A stretch of 64,000 bases of DNA from Neptunicoccus sediminis (GTDB lineage: Bacteria; Pseudomonadota; Alphaproteobacteria; Rhodobacterales; Rhodobacteraceae). Below the pieces are notes generated by a model. It saw only the letters and a program-made list of their open reading frames with translations. It did not search any database and had not been told where the DNA came from. Positions 51,782-61,897 of this stretch are shown here, piece by piece; the stretch's first letter is position 1; every line of letters begins with the position of its first letter. The stretch is from the NCBI RefSeq assembly GCF_001719615.1, contig NZ_MDVX01000002.1, positions 372,001-436,000 on the forward strand, given 5' to 3'. Both the position numbers and the translations under genes were made by a program.

Positions 51782-54163
51782 TTAGAAGCGGGTGTCGATG
51801 GTAAAGTTGAACGACTCCGTCTTGTCTACACCACGGACATATTCAATCGGCTTGGCAAAGTTGAAGCGAAGCGGCCCGAGCGCCGTATCCCAGAACAGCG
51901 AAACCCCGATGGCAGAGCGCAGTTCAAAATCAGAGGAAGACGCTGTTGTGGTCACGCCCCCTGCCGTTGCCGTGGTGTTATCAAGCCCCCAGAGACTGCC
52001 GACATCAAAGAACAACCCCCCGTGGATGCCGTATTCTTCCGGCAGCCCGATTGGAAAGCTCGCCTCCAGACGGGCCAGCGCGTAAAAGTTGCCGCCAAGT
52101 GCCGCATCAAAGTTGGTTCCGGGATTGTTCGGGTCCGCCGACACATCCCGTGGGCCGATCCCGAAGGCTTCAAAGCCGCGCAGGGTGTTGCCGCCCAATT
52201 GGAACCTGTCGATGATACTCGTCGAATTGCCCCCGAAGCTCTTGAGATAACCGCCTTCAAGCTCGGCAGACAGGACAACCTCTTCGTTGAAGATATTGCG
52301 ATAGCCTTTGGCGTTGGCGACGGCCTTATAGTATTTGCTGTCCCCGGCCAGCCCTGCCAGTGTCTGGTCGATGCTGAAGATAAATCCGGCTGTAGGATCA
52401 ATCGGAGAGTTCCGCCGGTCATAGGTGTACCCCAGCCCCACCCCGAAGGAAGAGCGCCGGCCTGCTTCGGCCTGAATCAACGGAGAGGAACCGGTGTCCG
52501 GGATCACCTCGTCGCTGGCAAACAGCAGCGAGGTGTTCAGTCGGGAATATTCGCCAATCGGGAATGCCAGACTGGGGCGGAAACTGAAACGGCTTGTGTT
52601 GAAATCCAGATCATCATCATTCGTGGTCCGGTACACAAAGTTCAAAGACCCCGCCAAATCCCGATCAAACATCTTGGGTTCGGTGAACCTGAACGAAAAT
52701 TCGCGGTTGTCGCTGGTGGTGCTGATGGACAGGCCAACCGACTGCCCCCGCCCCAGAAAGTTGTCTTCGGTCAGGGTGACGTTACCGCTCAGGCCGGAAT
52801 CCGTGCCAAAACCGACACCAAAGCCCAGCGTGCCGGTGGATTGTTCTTCCACGTTCACGTCAATCACAACCTGATCAGGGGCCGAGCCTTGCCGCGATTG
52901 CACCTCTACGTTGGAGAAATAGCCGAGCGCACGAATGCGGTCCGCAGCTTCCTGCACTTTACGCGGATTGAAGGGATCGCCTTCAACGGTTTCAAATTCA
53001 CGCCGGATCACACGGTCAAGCGTGGTGCTGTTGCCCTCAATGTCGATCCGCTCCACAAAGCGCTTTTGACCGCGGGCAAGCTCAAAGTTTATATCGAGCG
53101 TGCGGGTGTCGTCGTTGCGGGTCACAACCGGACGGGCCTGAACAAAGGGCAGCCCCTTTTGCGCGGCGATCACGTCCAGCCGCTCCAGCGTGGTGTTAAC
53201 CAGTTCGGGGTTATAGGTCCGTCCCTCGTTGATTTTCATGGCGGACTGGAAATCTGCGATATTCACGTCCTGCTCCGGACTGGAGAGGGACAGTTTGCCA
53301 AAGCTGTACTGCTGGCCTTCCTGCACCTGAAAGTTTACGCCGAAAGAATTCCGTTCCCGCGCAAAATCAGCAGAAGAGGACAGGACCTGCGCGTCGATAT
53401 AGCCCCGTTTCAGATAGAAGTTCCGCAGCTTTTCCTTGTCAAATTCCAACCGCTCCGGAATGAATGTATCCTTGCGCACCAATGTGCGGAACAGCCCCGC
53501 CTGTTTGGTTTCCAGCGCCCCACGCAAACGACGGTCCGAGAACTTCCGGTTGCCGGTAAAGCTGATGCGGTTGACCTCAATCACGCGACCCTCGCGCACT
53601 TCAAACACCAGATCCACTCGGTTGTCAGAGCGGCGGATGATCTTGGGGTCGATCCGTGCAGCCAGACGACCGGCCTGTGCGTATGCCTCGGTCAGGGCCT
53701 GCGTATCCGCTTCGGCCTGTGCCGGCGAATAGGCCCGCCGTGGTGTGGACCCGATCAGCCCGATCAGGTCTTCGTCCTTCAGCCGGCGGTTGCCTTCGAT
53801 CGCAATGGCATTGATTGTCGGGTATTCGGCAACGTCAATAACCAGACGCCCGCCTTCGGGTCGGACATCAACCGTTTCAAACAGACCGGAGGCATAGAGG
53901 TTCTGGACGGCTGTGTTGATCTGTCCGGGTGTCACGCTGACGCCCGCAGACACACCTGCGATAGAGCGGACCGTATCCGCAGCAATCCGTTCGTTCCCTG
54001 AAACATCCACCCGCGAGAACCGCGCGGTGGCCTGCGCATAAGCCATAGAACTTTGCAGGGAAATAACACTGTTCACCGGCACCACCGCAACGCCAAGCGC
54101 CAAAGCTGCACCACCGAGTTTCAAATTGCGTTTCATGCGCAATGACATCCGTGAAGTCTTCAT
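51782..54163 (-). CDS. bamA: Outer-membrane protein assembly factor BamA
   Basis: This 793-residue Omp85 protein begins with a signal sequence (KRNLKLGGAALALGVAVVPV to AYAQ). Five POTRA domains cover about residues 50-410 (the first around RFSRVDVSGNERIAADTVRSIAGV), and the C-terminal half is a beta-barrel with the family motif near FQLGGNTLRGFEAFGIGPRD and a terminal Phe. It folds and inserts outer-membrane proteins. ATG 54163 is chosen over TTG 54181. It lies between rseP and skp in the envelope cluster. Confidence 0.95.
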   Translation of the reverse strand: MKTSRMSLRMKRNLKLGGAALALGVAVVPVNSVISLQSSMAYAQATARFSRVDVSGNERIAADTVRSIAGVSAGVSVTPGQINTAVQNLYASGLFETVDVRPEGGRLVIDVAEYPTINAIAIEGNRRLKDEDLIGLIGSTPRRAYSPAQAEADTQALTEAYAQAGRLAARIDPKIIRRSDNRVDLVFEVREGRVIEVNRISFTGNRKFSDRRLRGALETKQAGLFRTLVRKDTFIPERLEFDKEKLRNFYLKRGYIDAQVLSSSADFARERNSFGVNFQVQEGQQYSFGKLSLSSPEQDVNIADFQSAMKINEGRTYNPELVNTTLERLDVIAAQKGLPFVQARPVVTRNDDTRTLDINFELARGQKRFVERIDIEGNSTTLDRVIRREFETVEGDPFNPRKVQEAADRIRALGYFSNVEVQSRQGSAPDQVVIDVNVEEQSTGTLGFGVGFGTDSGLSGNVTLTEDNFLGRGQSVGLSISTTSDNREFSFRFTEPKMFDRDLAGSLNFVYRTTNDDDLDFNTSRFSFRPSLAFPIGEYSRLNTSLLFASDEVIPDTGSSPLIQAEAGRRSSFGVGLGYTYDRRNSPIDPTAGFIFSIDQTLAGLAGDSKYYKAVANAKGYRNIFNEEVVLSAELEGGYLKSFGGNSTSIIDRFQLGGNTLRGFEAFGIGPRDVSADPNNPGTNFDAALGGNFYALARLEASFPIGLPEEYGIHGGLFFDVGSLWGLDNTTATAGGVTTTASSSDFELRSAIGVSLFWDTALGPLRFNFAKPIEYVRGVDKTESFNFTIDTRF

Positions 54164-54239
54164 ACTGTCCCAAACCCCCAAGGTCTTAATCGAACCTTAT
54201 AATTTTTCTACACCCTTTCTAATCGAACCGTTCCCGAAA

Positions 54240-55583
54240 TCAAAGGCGCATAATGTCGTTAAAGGTGGCGAAAATCATCAACATCAGCAAGAGCGAAAGC
54301 CCCAGTCCCATTGCAACCTGTAGGGCGCGGTCGCTTGGTGGGCGCCGGAAAATCGCCTGATAGGCAAAAATCACCAGATGCCCGCCGTCCAGGATCGGAA
54401 TGGGCAGCAGGTTCATCAACCCGATTGCGGTAGAGATAAAGGCGATCATAAAGACCAGTTCCAACGGTCCTTGCGAGGCACTGTCACCGGAGGCCACAGC
54501 AATCCCGACCGGACCTTGCAGGTTCTTGACCGACAGACCGCCTGTCACCAGTTCGCTGATGGTCCGCACAAAGGTTTTGGCCAGATGCCAGACCGACCCG
54601 ACACCCGCATCCAACGCACCAAGCAGCCCGACGGTTTCATAGACAGGGGCCACCGACAGCCCTGCCCCGATACCAATCATCATCCGCTCGCCAAAGCTGC
54701 CGTCCGCTTTTTCATAAGCCATAGAGCGCGGGGTGATCGAAAGGTCCACAACCTCGGCATCGCGCAATACCTTCATGGAGACTTCACGAGAGGTCATTTG
54801 CTGCACAAGGGTTTGCAATTCAAAGAAAGAGGCAATCGGTTTGCCGTCCATTTCAATCACAAGATCATCCTTCCGCACACCGGCCTTTGCCGCAGGCGTC
54901 ACCGGATTAACCGAGGATACGATCGGCAGCCACGGGAACGGGCCGCTCACCGTCAGTTCTTCGCCGTTGCGCACCACGCCATACATCGGGGTGCTGTTCT
55001 CATCGGCGCGGTATTTGAAATCTTCAAAGTCCTTCCAGACCGTGACAGGCTGGCCGTTAAAGCTGCGGATTTGGTCGCCCGCTTGCAGGCCGATGCGCTC
55101 ACCCGGGGCGGATTTGACTTCGCCAACCACCAGATCGGGGGATGGGCGGCCGGATCCGATTGCGATCAGGCCGAAGATCACGATGGACAGGATAAAGTTG
55201 GCCCCGGGGCCGGCAAAAACCGTCAGGGCGCGTTTCCACAGGGCGGCTGCCTCGAATGTGCGGGCGCGCAGGGACTCTGGCATAGCCTCGATTGCGCTGC
55301 GATCCGCACCGCCGCTGGCAGCATTCGCGTCGCCCAGAAATTTAACAAACCCGCCAAAGGGCAAGGCGGCAATCTGCCAGCGGGTGCCCCGTTTGTCGGT
55401 CCATGTCTTTAACACCGGACCAAAGCCCATAGAAAACGCCTCGGCGTGGATGCCGCACCAGCGCCCTACGATGTAGTGACCGAACTCGTGGATGAAAATC
55501 ACGATACTTAACACGATAATGAACGGCACCAGAAAGGTCAGCGTTCCCCCGATCAGTGGCACATAGGACAGGAAATCGAACAT
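54240..55583 (-). CDS. rseP: Site-2 intramembrane metalloprotease RseP
   Basis: This 447-residue protease has the zinc motif IVIFIHEFGHYIVGRW in the first membrane helix and the second metal site NLLPIPILDGGHLV near the C-terminus. Two PDZ-like regions (about 125-280) include VGEVKSAPGERIGLQAGDQIRSFNG. It cuts anti-sigma factors and leftover signal peptides in the membrane. It lies between dxr (3 bases upstream) and bamA. Confidence 0.94.
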   Translation of the reverse strand: MFDFLSYVPLIGGTLTFLVPFIIVLSIVIFIHEFGHYIVGRWCGIHAEAFSMGFGPVLKTWTDKRGTRWQIAALPFGGFVKFLGDANAASGGADRSAIEAMPESLRARTFEAAALWKRALTVFAGPGANFILSIVIFGLIAIGSGRPSPDLVVGEVKSAPGERIGLQAGDQIRSFNGQPVTVWKDFEDFKYRADENSTPMYGVVRNGEELTVSGPFPWLPIVSSVNPVTPAAKAGVRKDDLVIEMDGKPIASFFELQTLVQQMTSREVSMKVLRDAEVVDLSITPRSMAYEKADGSFGERMMIGIGAGLSVAPVYETVGLLGALDAGVGSVWHLAKTFVRTISELVTGGLSVKNLQGPVGIAVASGDSASQGPLELVFMIAFISTAIGLMNLLPIPILDGGHLVIFAYQAIFRRPPSDRALQVAMGLGLSLLLMLMIFATFNDIMRL

Positions 55584-55586
55584 AGA

Positions 55587-56744
55587 CTAAAACCCTTTCT
55601 GCGCGGCTTCCACCGCTCTCACACGCGCAATTGCATCTGCGTCAATCACGTCTTTTATGCTGAGTGTATCATTGCCGGCCACATCTGTCTGCGCCAGTAC
55701 CGCGCGCACCACGCGGGCCATATCCAGAAACCCGATCCTGCGGTCCAGAAACAGATCGAGTGCAGCCTCTTTTGCTGCATTGAACGCCGCGCCAGCCAGT
55801 CCGCCCATCTGCATGGTTTGGCTGGCCAGCTCAAGGGCCGGAAATTGCGCCGGATCAGGATGCTGAAAGCTGAGCGCACCAAGCGCCCCGAAGTCCAGAC
55901 GCTCCAGCGGCAGGTCCACCCGGTCCGGCCAGTTCAGCGCAAACCCGATCGGCCCGCGCATGTCCGCCGGACCCAGATGGGCCATGATCGCCCCGTCCGC
56001 AAACCCCACCATCGAATGGATGATGGATTGGGGGTGGATGATGACTTCGATCTGGTCGGGCGTCACGTCGAACAGGGCGTGGGTTTCCAGAACCTCCATC
56101 GCCTTGTTGAACATGGACGCGCTGTCGATTGAAATCCGCTGCCCCATATCCCAGTTCGGATGGGCCATCGCCTGTTCCGGTGTGGCCGTTTCCAGCGCCT
56201 TGGGGTCCGAGTGCAAAAACGGCCCGCCCGAAGCGGTGAGAATGATCCGCTCCACCTCTTTATCCGCGCCGCCGATACACTGCAAAATCGCGGAATGCTC
56301 GCTGTCCACAGGCAACAGAAGCGTGTCGTTCTCGGCGCAAACCTTGGTGAGCAAAGCGCCCCCGCAAACGAGGCTCTCTTTGTTAGCAAGGGCGAGGGTT
56401 TTCGTGTTACGGGCAATGGCCAGACTGATCTCCAGACCGGCAAAACCCACAACCGCCGACATCGCCCAATCCACCGGCACAGCCGCCGCCGCAAGCACAG
56501 CATCCCGTCCGGCGCTGGCTTTGATGCCACTGCCCGCTAATGCGTCCCGTAGATCGGGCAGCAGATTTTCTTGCGCAATAACGGCATGTTCGGCCCGCAA
56601 CGCCCGCGCCTGTCGTGCCAGCAAATCCACATTTGCGCCACCGCTCAGGGCGACCACATCGAATTCATCGGATCTACGGGCGATCAGATCAAGGGTATTC
56701 TGCCCGACCGATCCTGTCGCCCCGAAAACGGACACACGGCGCAT
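55587..56744 (-). CDS. dxr: 1-deoxy-D-xylulose 5-phosphate reductoisomerase
   Basis: This 385-residue enzyme of the MEP isoprenoid pathway starts MRRVSVFGATGSVGQNTLDLI, the NADPH-binding motif. LANKESLVCGGALL and LLPVDSEHSAILQCI are the metal and substrate loops, and ASGGPFLHSD and HPNWDMGQRISIDSASMFNKAMEVLE are also conserved. ATG 56744 shares one base with the cdsA stop (TGATG). A longer frame from 56801 is a shadow inside cdsA. Confidence 0.96.
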   Translation of the reverse strand: MRRVSVFGATGSVGQNTLDLIARRSDEFDVVALSGGANVDLLARQARALRAEHAVIAQENLLPDLRDALAGSGIKASAGRDAVLAAAAVPVDWAMSAVVGFAGLEISLAIARNTKTLALANKESLVCGGALLTKVCAENDTLLLPVDSEHSAILQCIGGADKEVERIILTASGGPFLHSDPKALETATPEQAMAHPNWDMGQRISIDSASMFNKAMEVLETHALFDVTPDQIEVIIHPQSIIHSMVGFADGAIMAHLGPADMRGPIGFALNWPDRVDLPLERLDFGALGALSFQHPDPAQFPALELASQTMQMGGLAGAAFNAAKEAALDLFLDRRIGFLDMARVVRAVLAQTDVAGNDTLSIKDVIDADAIARVRAVEAAQKGF

Positions 56745-57532
56745 CACACCAGCCCCAAGGCTCCGGCGCCGCCAAGGGCAAGCACCAGTCCTAGCGCACA
56801 TGAGGCACCGATGGTTCCGTCAAACCGGTCCCACAAGCCACCATGTCCGGGGATAAGATTGCTGGAGTCCTTTATTCCGGAGCGGCGTTTCATCGAGGAT
56901 TCCAGCAGATCGCCAATCTGTGCGGCAACAGCCACCAACACCGACAACAGCACAATCCCCGCACCGCCAAGCCCCGCGCTATAAGCGATAAACCCAACCA
57001 AAGCGGCCAGAACCCAGCCGCCGACCGTACCGGACCACGTCTTTTTGGGGCTGATCCGTGGCAGGATCTTTGGCCCGCCGATCATCTTGCCGGCAAAATA
57101 GCCACCCACATCAGAGGCAACCACGACCACCAAAAGCCACAGCGTCCAGCCGATGCCGAACTCGCTGCGCAAGATCTGCAGCGTATAGCAGCCCGCAGTA
57201 ATCGCGACCGCCGACAGAAGCACCGCTAGCGGACGCTTGTGACCAAGGAACACCGCACCAAGCAGCAAAACCGCCAGCACCACGGTCCAAAGCACCGGCA
57301 GGAACATGGCCGACAACACCAAAGCGGCCAGCAACAGGCCGAACACATAGTTGATCAGAACCGGCGTGGCGTGCATCCGGCTGGTTTCCCAGCCAAGCAG
57401 TCCCGCAGCAATTACCAGCAAAACGCCAAAGGCATCGCCGCCCACCCAGACCAGCGCCAGACCGATGAACACCAGCGCCAGCGCAGAGATAATCCGTGTG
57501 CGCAGGTCCGAAAAATCCGCGCCGTTTTTCAT
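56744..57532 (-). CDS. cdsA: Phosphatidate cytidylyltransferase
   Basis: This integral membrane enzyme of 262 residues has about seven helices and makes CDP-diacylglycerol. The family signature is in the C-terminal part: RISPKKTWSGTVGGW and the later DLLESSMKRRSGIKDSSNLIPGHGGLWDRFD, with the metal-binding Asp residues. ATG 57532 overlaps the uppS stop by four bases (ATGA). It follows uppS and precedes dxr as in many proteobacteria. Confidence 0.95.
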   Translation of the reverse strand: MKNGADFSDLRTRIISALALVFIGLALVWVGGDAFGVLLVIAAGLLGWETSRMHATPVLINYVFGLLLAALVLSAMFLPVLWTVVLAVLLLGAVFLGHKRPLAVLLSAVAITAGCYTLQILRSEFGIGWTLWLLVVVVASDVGGYFAGKMIGGPKILPRISPKKTWSGTVGGWVLAALVGFIAYSAGLGGAGIVLLSVLVAVAAQIGDLLESSMKRRSGIKDSSNLIPGHGGLWDRFDGTIGASCALGLVLALGGAGALGLV

Positions 57533-58257
57533 TTCGCTACGGCCGCACCAAAGCGGCGGTCCCTTGATCGGTACTGGTTCAGCGTCTTGACCAACTCGGC
57601 CACGGTAAAGTCGGGCCATGCGGTGTCGGTAAAGACATATTCGGCGTAACAGGACTGCCACGGCAGAAAGTTGGATGTGCGGCATTCACCGGAGGTGCGA
57701 ATGATCAGATCAGGGTCGGGCAAATCAGAGGTATCAAGGAAATTGCCGATCATCTGCTCGGTCACATCTGCCGGATCAATCATGCCCATCTTGGCGGCTT
57801 TGGCGATCCGCCCCACAGCGCGGGTGATTTCATCCCGCCCGCCGTAATTCAGCGCGATGGTCAGCTTCAGTCCGGTGTTGGTTTCCGTCAGCTTTTCCAG
57901 CTCGTCCATAAGGGAACGCAGTTTGCGGTCCAGCGGTTTGCGGTCCCCGATAAAGCGCACGCGCACATTATCATCATCAAGGGTAGCAGCCTCGCCGCGG
58001 ATGTAGCGTTTGAACAGGTTCATCAGCCCTGTCACTTCCCGTTCGGAGCGTTTCCAGTTTTCGGTGGAAAATGCAAAAACGGTGAGAAAGCCGATGCCGT
58101 AATCAGGTGCCGCGCGCACAACCTCGCGCACACGATCCACCCCTTTGACATGGCCTTTAAGCCGCTCCAGCCCACGCGCGGTTGCCCAGCGCCCGTTGCC
58201 ATCCATAATTACCGCAACGTGATCCGCTTGGGCCACAGGGTCTGTTTTCTGCATCAT
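57529..58257 (-). CDS. uppS: Undecaprenyl diphosphate synthase
   Basis: This 242-residue cis-prenyltransferase makes the C55 carrier for peptidoglycan and O-antigen. Conserved blocks are HVAVIMDGNGRWATARG with the catalytic Asp, FLTVFAFSTENWKRSEREV, ALNYGGRDEI, and DPDLIIRTSGECRTSNFLPWQ. The Met codons at residues 1 and 2 make the exact start uncertain by one residue. It overlaps cdsA downstream. Confidence 0.95.
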   Translation of the reverse strand: MMQKTDPVAQADHVAVIMDGNGRWATARGLERLKGHVKGVDRVREVVRAAPDYGIGFLTVFAFSTENWKRSEREVTGLMNLFKRYIRGEAATLDDDNVRVRFIGDRKPLDRKLRSLMDELEKLTETNTGLKLTIALNYGGRDEITRAVGRIAKAAKMGMIDPADVTEQMIGNFLDTSDLPDPDLIIRTSGECRTSNFLPWQSCYAEYVFTDTAWPDFTVAELVKTLNQYRSRDRRFGAAVAK

Positions 58258-58301
58258 TTGCCTGCCATATCAGACCTTGCCTGCGCGCCGGCGGAACCGG
58301 T

Positions 58302-58865
58302 CTACACCTGCATGATCTCTGCTTGTTTGGCCTCAAGAGCCTTATCAATATTTTCAATTGCCGCATCGGTCATGGTCTGGATTTCTTCGGACCAGATTTT
58401 CTGGTCGTCTTCGCCCATGCCGTTGTTTTTGGCTTTCTTGACCTGATCCATACCATCGCGGCGCACGTTGCGTACAGCAACACGTGCCTGTTCGGCGTAA
58501 TTGCCGGCAACTTTGGCGAGATCCTGCCGACGTTCCTCGTTCAACTCGGGGATTGGCAGGCGGATGGTCATACCGTCCCCGACAGGGTTGATGCCAAGGC
58601 CGGAGTTGCGGATCGCTTTTTCCACAGCGTTGATCAGACCTTTGTCCCAGACCGTCACGGTAATCATGCGGGGTTCGGGCACATTGATGGTGCCGCACTG
58701 GTTCAGGGGCATCATGGAGCCGTAAGCATCCACCATCACCGGCTCCAGAATAGAGGCCGAGGCCCGTCCGGTGCGCAGCGAGGCGAACTCGGTTTTCAGC
58801 GCAGTCATTGCGCCATCCATGCGACGTTTCAGACCGTCTACATCAATTTCAATATCGTCACTCAT
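58302..58865 (-). CDS. frr: Ribosome recycling factor
   Basis: This 187-residue RRF splits post-termination ribosomes together with EF-G. Typical sequence includes [61 protein letters not shown] and [19 protein letters not shown]. Length is standard. It lies 23 bases after pyrH. Confidence 0.96.
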   Translation of the reverse strand: MSDDIEIDVDGLKRRMDGAMTALKTEFASLRTGRASASILEPVMVDAYGSMMPLNQCGTINVPEPRMITVTVWDKGLINAVEKAIRNSGLGINPVGDGMTIRLPIPELNEERRQDLAKVAGNYAEQARVAVRNVRRDGMDQVKKAKNNGMGEDDQKIWSEEIQTMTDAAIENIDKALEAKQAEIMQV

Positions 58866-58888
58866 AGCTCTGTCTCCAAGCGCGGGTC

Positions 58889-59623
58889 TCAGCCCACTTT
58901 CGTATAGGTGCCTTCGCCGCGCAAAATACCGGCAAAGCCGCCGGGTTCATCCAGCGAGAATACCACAATCGGTTTGTGGTTGTCCCGTGCCAGTGCAATC
59001 GCGGAGGCGTCCATGACCTTCAGATGCTTTTGCAGCACTTCGTCGTAGGACACTGTATCATAGCGTACGGCATCTGCATGTTTTTTCGGGTCTTTGTCGT
59101 AAACACCGTCGACCTGTGTGCCCTTAAAGATGGCCTCGCAGGACATTTCGTTGGCCCGCAGGGTCGCGGCGGTGTCGGTGGTGAAATAAGGATTGCCGGT
59201 GCCTGCTGCAAACACGCAGACCCGTTTCTTTTCCAGATGGCGCACCGCACGGCGGCGGATGTAGGGTTCGCAGACCTGATCCATCGGAATGGCGCTGATC
59301 ACGCGGGTAAACACCCCGAGACTTTCCAGCGCACCCTGCATGGCCAGCGCGTTCATCACAGTTGCCAGCATGCCCATGTAATCGGCGGTGGTCCGCTCCA
59401 TACCCTGCGCACTGCCCTGTAGACCGCGAAAGATGTTGCCGCCGCCGATTACCAGACAGATTTCTACACCGAGATCGTGGACCGATTTGATTTCATTGGC
59501 AATTCTCTCGACGGTGGGGGGATGCAAGCCGAACCCCTGATCACCCATCAACGCTTCGCCGGAAATTTTCAGAAGGACACGTTTATATGTCGGTTTCTGC
59601 TCGTCATGCGATGCGTCAGCCAT
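58889..59623 (-). CDS. pyrH: UMP kinase
   Basis: This 244-residue bacterial UMP kinase of the amino acid kinase fold phosphorylates UMP to UDP. Blocks are [81 protein letters not shown], and [28 protein letters not shown] 59623 has GAGGAA upstream; the much longer frame is a shadow. It is the first gene of the minus-strand envelope cluster. rpsB and tsf, which often precede it, are absent: the next gene is divergent miaA. Confidence 0.96.
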   Translation of the reverse strand: MADASHDEQKPTYKRVLLKISGEALMGDQGFGLHPPTVERIANEIKSVHDLGVEICLVIGGGNIFRGLQGSAQGMERTTADYMGMLATVMNALAMQGALESLGVFTRVISAIPMDQVCEPYIRRRAVRHLEKKRVCVFAAGTGNPYFTTDTAATLRANEMSCEAIFKGTQVDGVYDKDPKKHADAVRYDTVSYDEVLQKHLKVMDASAIALARDNHKPIVVFSLDEPGGFAGILRGEGTYTKVG

Positions 59624-59755
59624 GCGCGATTCCTCGATTTTTGTGCTTCGGCGCAAACTGTCCCAAAATCGCGCGTGATTCAATGGCAAATTGCGCCTCG
59701 ATCCCCTAAGAGAATTTCCGAACCCGACCCTATAGACAGCGATGTTGCGAAAGAT

Positions 59756-60688
59756 ATGACACAAAGCGATGCACCGATCCTGATTGCGGGCCCTACAGCT
59801 TCGGGCAAATCCGCACTGGCCTTGCGACTGGCGGCCCTGACAAACGGTTGCGTGATCAATGCGGATGCTTTGCAGGTGTATGACTGCTGGTCTGTGCTGT
59901 CCGCCCGCCCCGACAAAACCGAGATGGCACAGGCCCCGCATTGGCTCTACGGGCATATCGGCAAATACGACAGCTATTCAACGGGGCACTGGCTGCGGGA
60001 TGTGGAATCCTGTTTGCAAAAGGCCCGCGCCCAAGGTCTGCGCCCGATCATTGTCGGGGGCACGGGGCTGTATTTCGGCGCACTGACACAAGGGTTGGCG
60101 CCCATTCCGCCGGTCCCCGAGGCCATCCGCGCCGCCGGAAACGCCCTGCGGGAGCAATCGGGCAAAGAGGGTTTCATCGCAGAACTGACGGCAGAGGACC
60201 CCGAAACGCTGGCCGGACTGGATGCAAATAATCCGGCACGGCTGCAACGGGCGTGGGAGGTGCTGCGCGCCACGGGCAAGGGTTTGTCCCGCTGGCAGGC
60301 CGACACCCCGCCCCCGCTGGTTGCACCGCACCGCGCGGTGCGCCTGCATCTTGATGCCGACCGCGACTGGCTGGCAGAGCGGATCGGGCGACGGTTCGAT
60401 CAGATGATGGAACTGGGGGCGCTGGAAGAGGTCAAAGCCTATGTTGCGGATGGCTGGGATGGGACGCTCCCCTCGGCGCAGGCCATCGGCGCAAAAGAAC
60501 TGGTCGCCCACCTGCACCAAGAACTCGATTTACCCTCTGCCATTGAGAGCGCGAAAATCCAGACCCGCCAGTATGCCAAGCGCCAGCGCACATGGTTTCG
60601 CAAGAGAATGGCGGACTGGACACCGCTTGATCCGCAAAAAGAGATTACAGAACAGGCGCTTGTCAAAATAGCTTCAACCTTTTCTTGA
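59756..60688 (+). CDS. miaA: tRNA dimethylallyltransferase MiaA
   Basis: This enzyme of 310 residues adds an isoprenyl group to A37 of tRNAs reading UNN codons. It shows P-loop [38 protein letters not shown], the family block [22 protein letters not shown] and a C-terminal [20 protein letters not shown] 59756 starts the protein; the longer frame runs antisense into pyrH. It is divergent from pyrH. Its substrate, dimethylallyl diphosphate, comes from the MEP pathway that includes the nearby dxr. Confidence 0.94.
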   Translation: MTQSDAPILIAGPTASGKSALALRLAALTNGCVINADALQVYDCWSVLSARPDKTEMAQAPHWLYGHIGKYDSYSTGHWLRDVESCLQKARAQGLRPIIVGGTGLYFGALTQGLAPIPPVPEAIRAAGNALREQSGKEGFIAELTAEDPETLAGLDANNPARLQRAWEVLRATGKGLSRWQADTPPPLVAPHRAVRLHLDADRDWLAERIGRRFDQMMELGALEEVKAYVADGWDGTLPSAQAIGAKELVAHLHQELDLPSAIESAKIQTRQYAKRQRTWFRKRMADWTPLDPQKEITEQALVKIASTFS

Positions 60689-60766
60689 TTCGATTTCCGG
60701 TTTGGGCTTTAGTATCGGGATACCGTATTAATTTTTCTTATTTTCGACGCCTGAAGCGAGCCTATT

Positions 60767-61585
60767 ATGGATGATGATACACCAACACTGATCCGCGACA
60801 CAGAGCAACGGGTCTTTGTCGGCTCGCTTGCTGGTACGCTGCGCTCCAGCCATCCCGAACTGCGCCTTGACAGTGTGAACGGCCTGCACAAGTTCTTCTG
60901 GATTTCCAAGGGCAACGGACGCTGTATGATCAACGGGGTTACACGCTCCTTCGGGCCGAATACGGTGATTTTTATCCCCCATGACGTGCCCCACCGTCTG
61001 GAGCTTTCGTCGAATGTTTACGGCGTTGTGGTCACGGTTGATCCGAATGTCGCGGTGGTATTGCCGGATCATTCGGTGTTCATGCCGATTCTCAATCTGA
61101 TGGATCAGAAACAGATCGCCAACCGCTTTGACCGAATCTCGGCAGAGTTCAACACCTCGGGGATCGGGCGCAATCTGGCGGTAGAATATCTTGTGGGGCT
61201 GCTGTCAGTTCATCTGGCGCGCATGGCCCAGAAGCATTTCAAGGAACCCCAGACCAACGCCGCCCAGCGCCTGATGGAAGCCTTCGTCAACATGCTGGAA
61301 AAGGATTACCGCACCGGACGCACGCTGGCGGATTATGCGCGGGTGCTCGGGGTGACGCCAACCCATCTGACGCGGGTGTGTCAGCAGGTAAACGGCAAGT
61401 CTGCCTCACGTTTGATACAGGAACGGGTGCTGGCAGAGGCCCGTATGATGTTAAGCAATACAGATCACAAGATACTGGAAATCTCCAACCAGCTTGGCTT
61501 TTCATCACCGGCCTATTTCACACGTCTGTTTTCTGCCAAACAGGGACAAAGCCCCAAAGCCTACCGCCGGACCGCGCAGAAATAG
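60767..61585 (+). CDS. AraC-family transcriptional regulator
   Basis: This 272-residue regulator has an N-terminal cupin-like sensor domain (GRCMINGVTRSFGPNTVIFIPHDVPHRLELS, about residues 45-85). The C-terminal double HTH is RTLADYARVLGVTPTHLTRVCQQVNGKSASRLIQERVLAEARMML, then ILEISNQLGFSSPAYFTRLFSAKQGQSPKAYR. It lies upstream of a peptide transport operon, with a pair of 21-bp-spaced direct repeats between them, so it likely controls that operon. The ligand is unknown. Confidence 0.88.
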   Translation: MDDDTPTLIRDTEQRVFVGSLAGTLRSSHPELRLDSVNGLHKFFWISKGNGRCMINGVTRSFGPNTVIFIPHDVPHRLELSSNVYGVVVTVDPNVAVVLPDHSVFMPILNLMDQKQIANRFDRISAEFNTSGIGRNLAVEYLVGLLSVHLARMAQKHFKEPQTNAAQRLMEAFVNMLEKDYRTGRTLADYARVLGVTPTHLTRVCQQVNGKSASRLIQERVLAEARMMLSNTDHKILEISNQLGFSSPAYFTRLFSAKQGQSPKAYRRTAQK

Positions 61586-61682
61586 TAAGGACCGGCTTGC
61601 CCCGCCACCGCGGAGCCAAAGCGCATCCAGAGTTAAGTCTGTGGTGAGCTGAATTCACCCGAACGTGAGTATTCTGATTCCG

Positions 61683-61716
61683 TAATGTCGCGAAAACGAC
61701 ACCTAATGTCGTTTTC
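61683..61716. promoter_or_regulatory. Candidate AraC-type operator before the peptide ABC operon
   Basis: TAATGTCG occurs at 61683-61690 and again at 61704-61711, exactly 21 bp apart and in the same direction, like AraC half-sites on one face of the helix. The second copy also joins a perfect 9-bp inverted repeat, GAAAACGAC (61692-61700) and GTCGTTTTC (61708-61716). It lies about 180 bases before the binding-protein gene and 100 after the AraC gene. Part of it could also act as that gene's terminator. Confidence 0.5.
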
Positions 61717-61897
61717 CTCCCCTTAAAAACCACGCAAAGCGAGTGTCCTGTTAAGACGGCGGAGGGTAGCATCGTTACAGCATTCACAATCATAAGCGGC
61801 AAATCGGACGGCACCGCCGGCCTCTGGTTTGGGCAAAACCGCAATTCGTGCTATACTCAATAAAACAAAAAAAACTTGGTCTATCAGGGAGAAACAT

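Noticed and set aside
52022-54001. 659-codon plus-strand frame
   Set aside because: It is antisense to bamA and has no family features.
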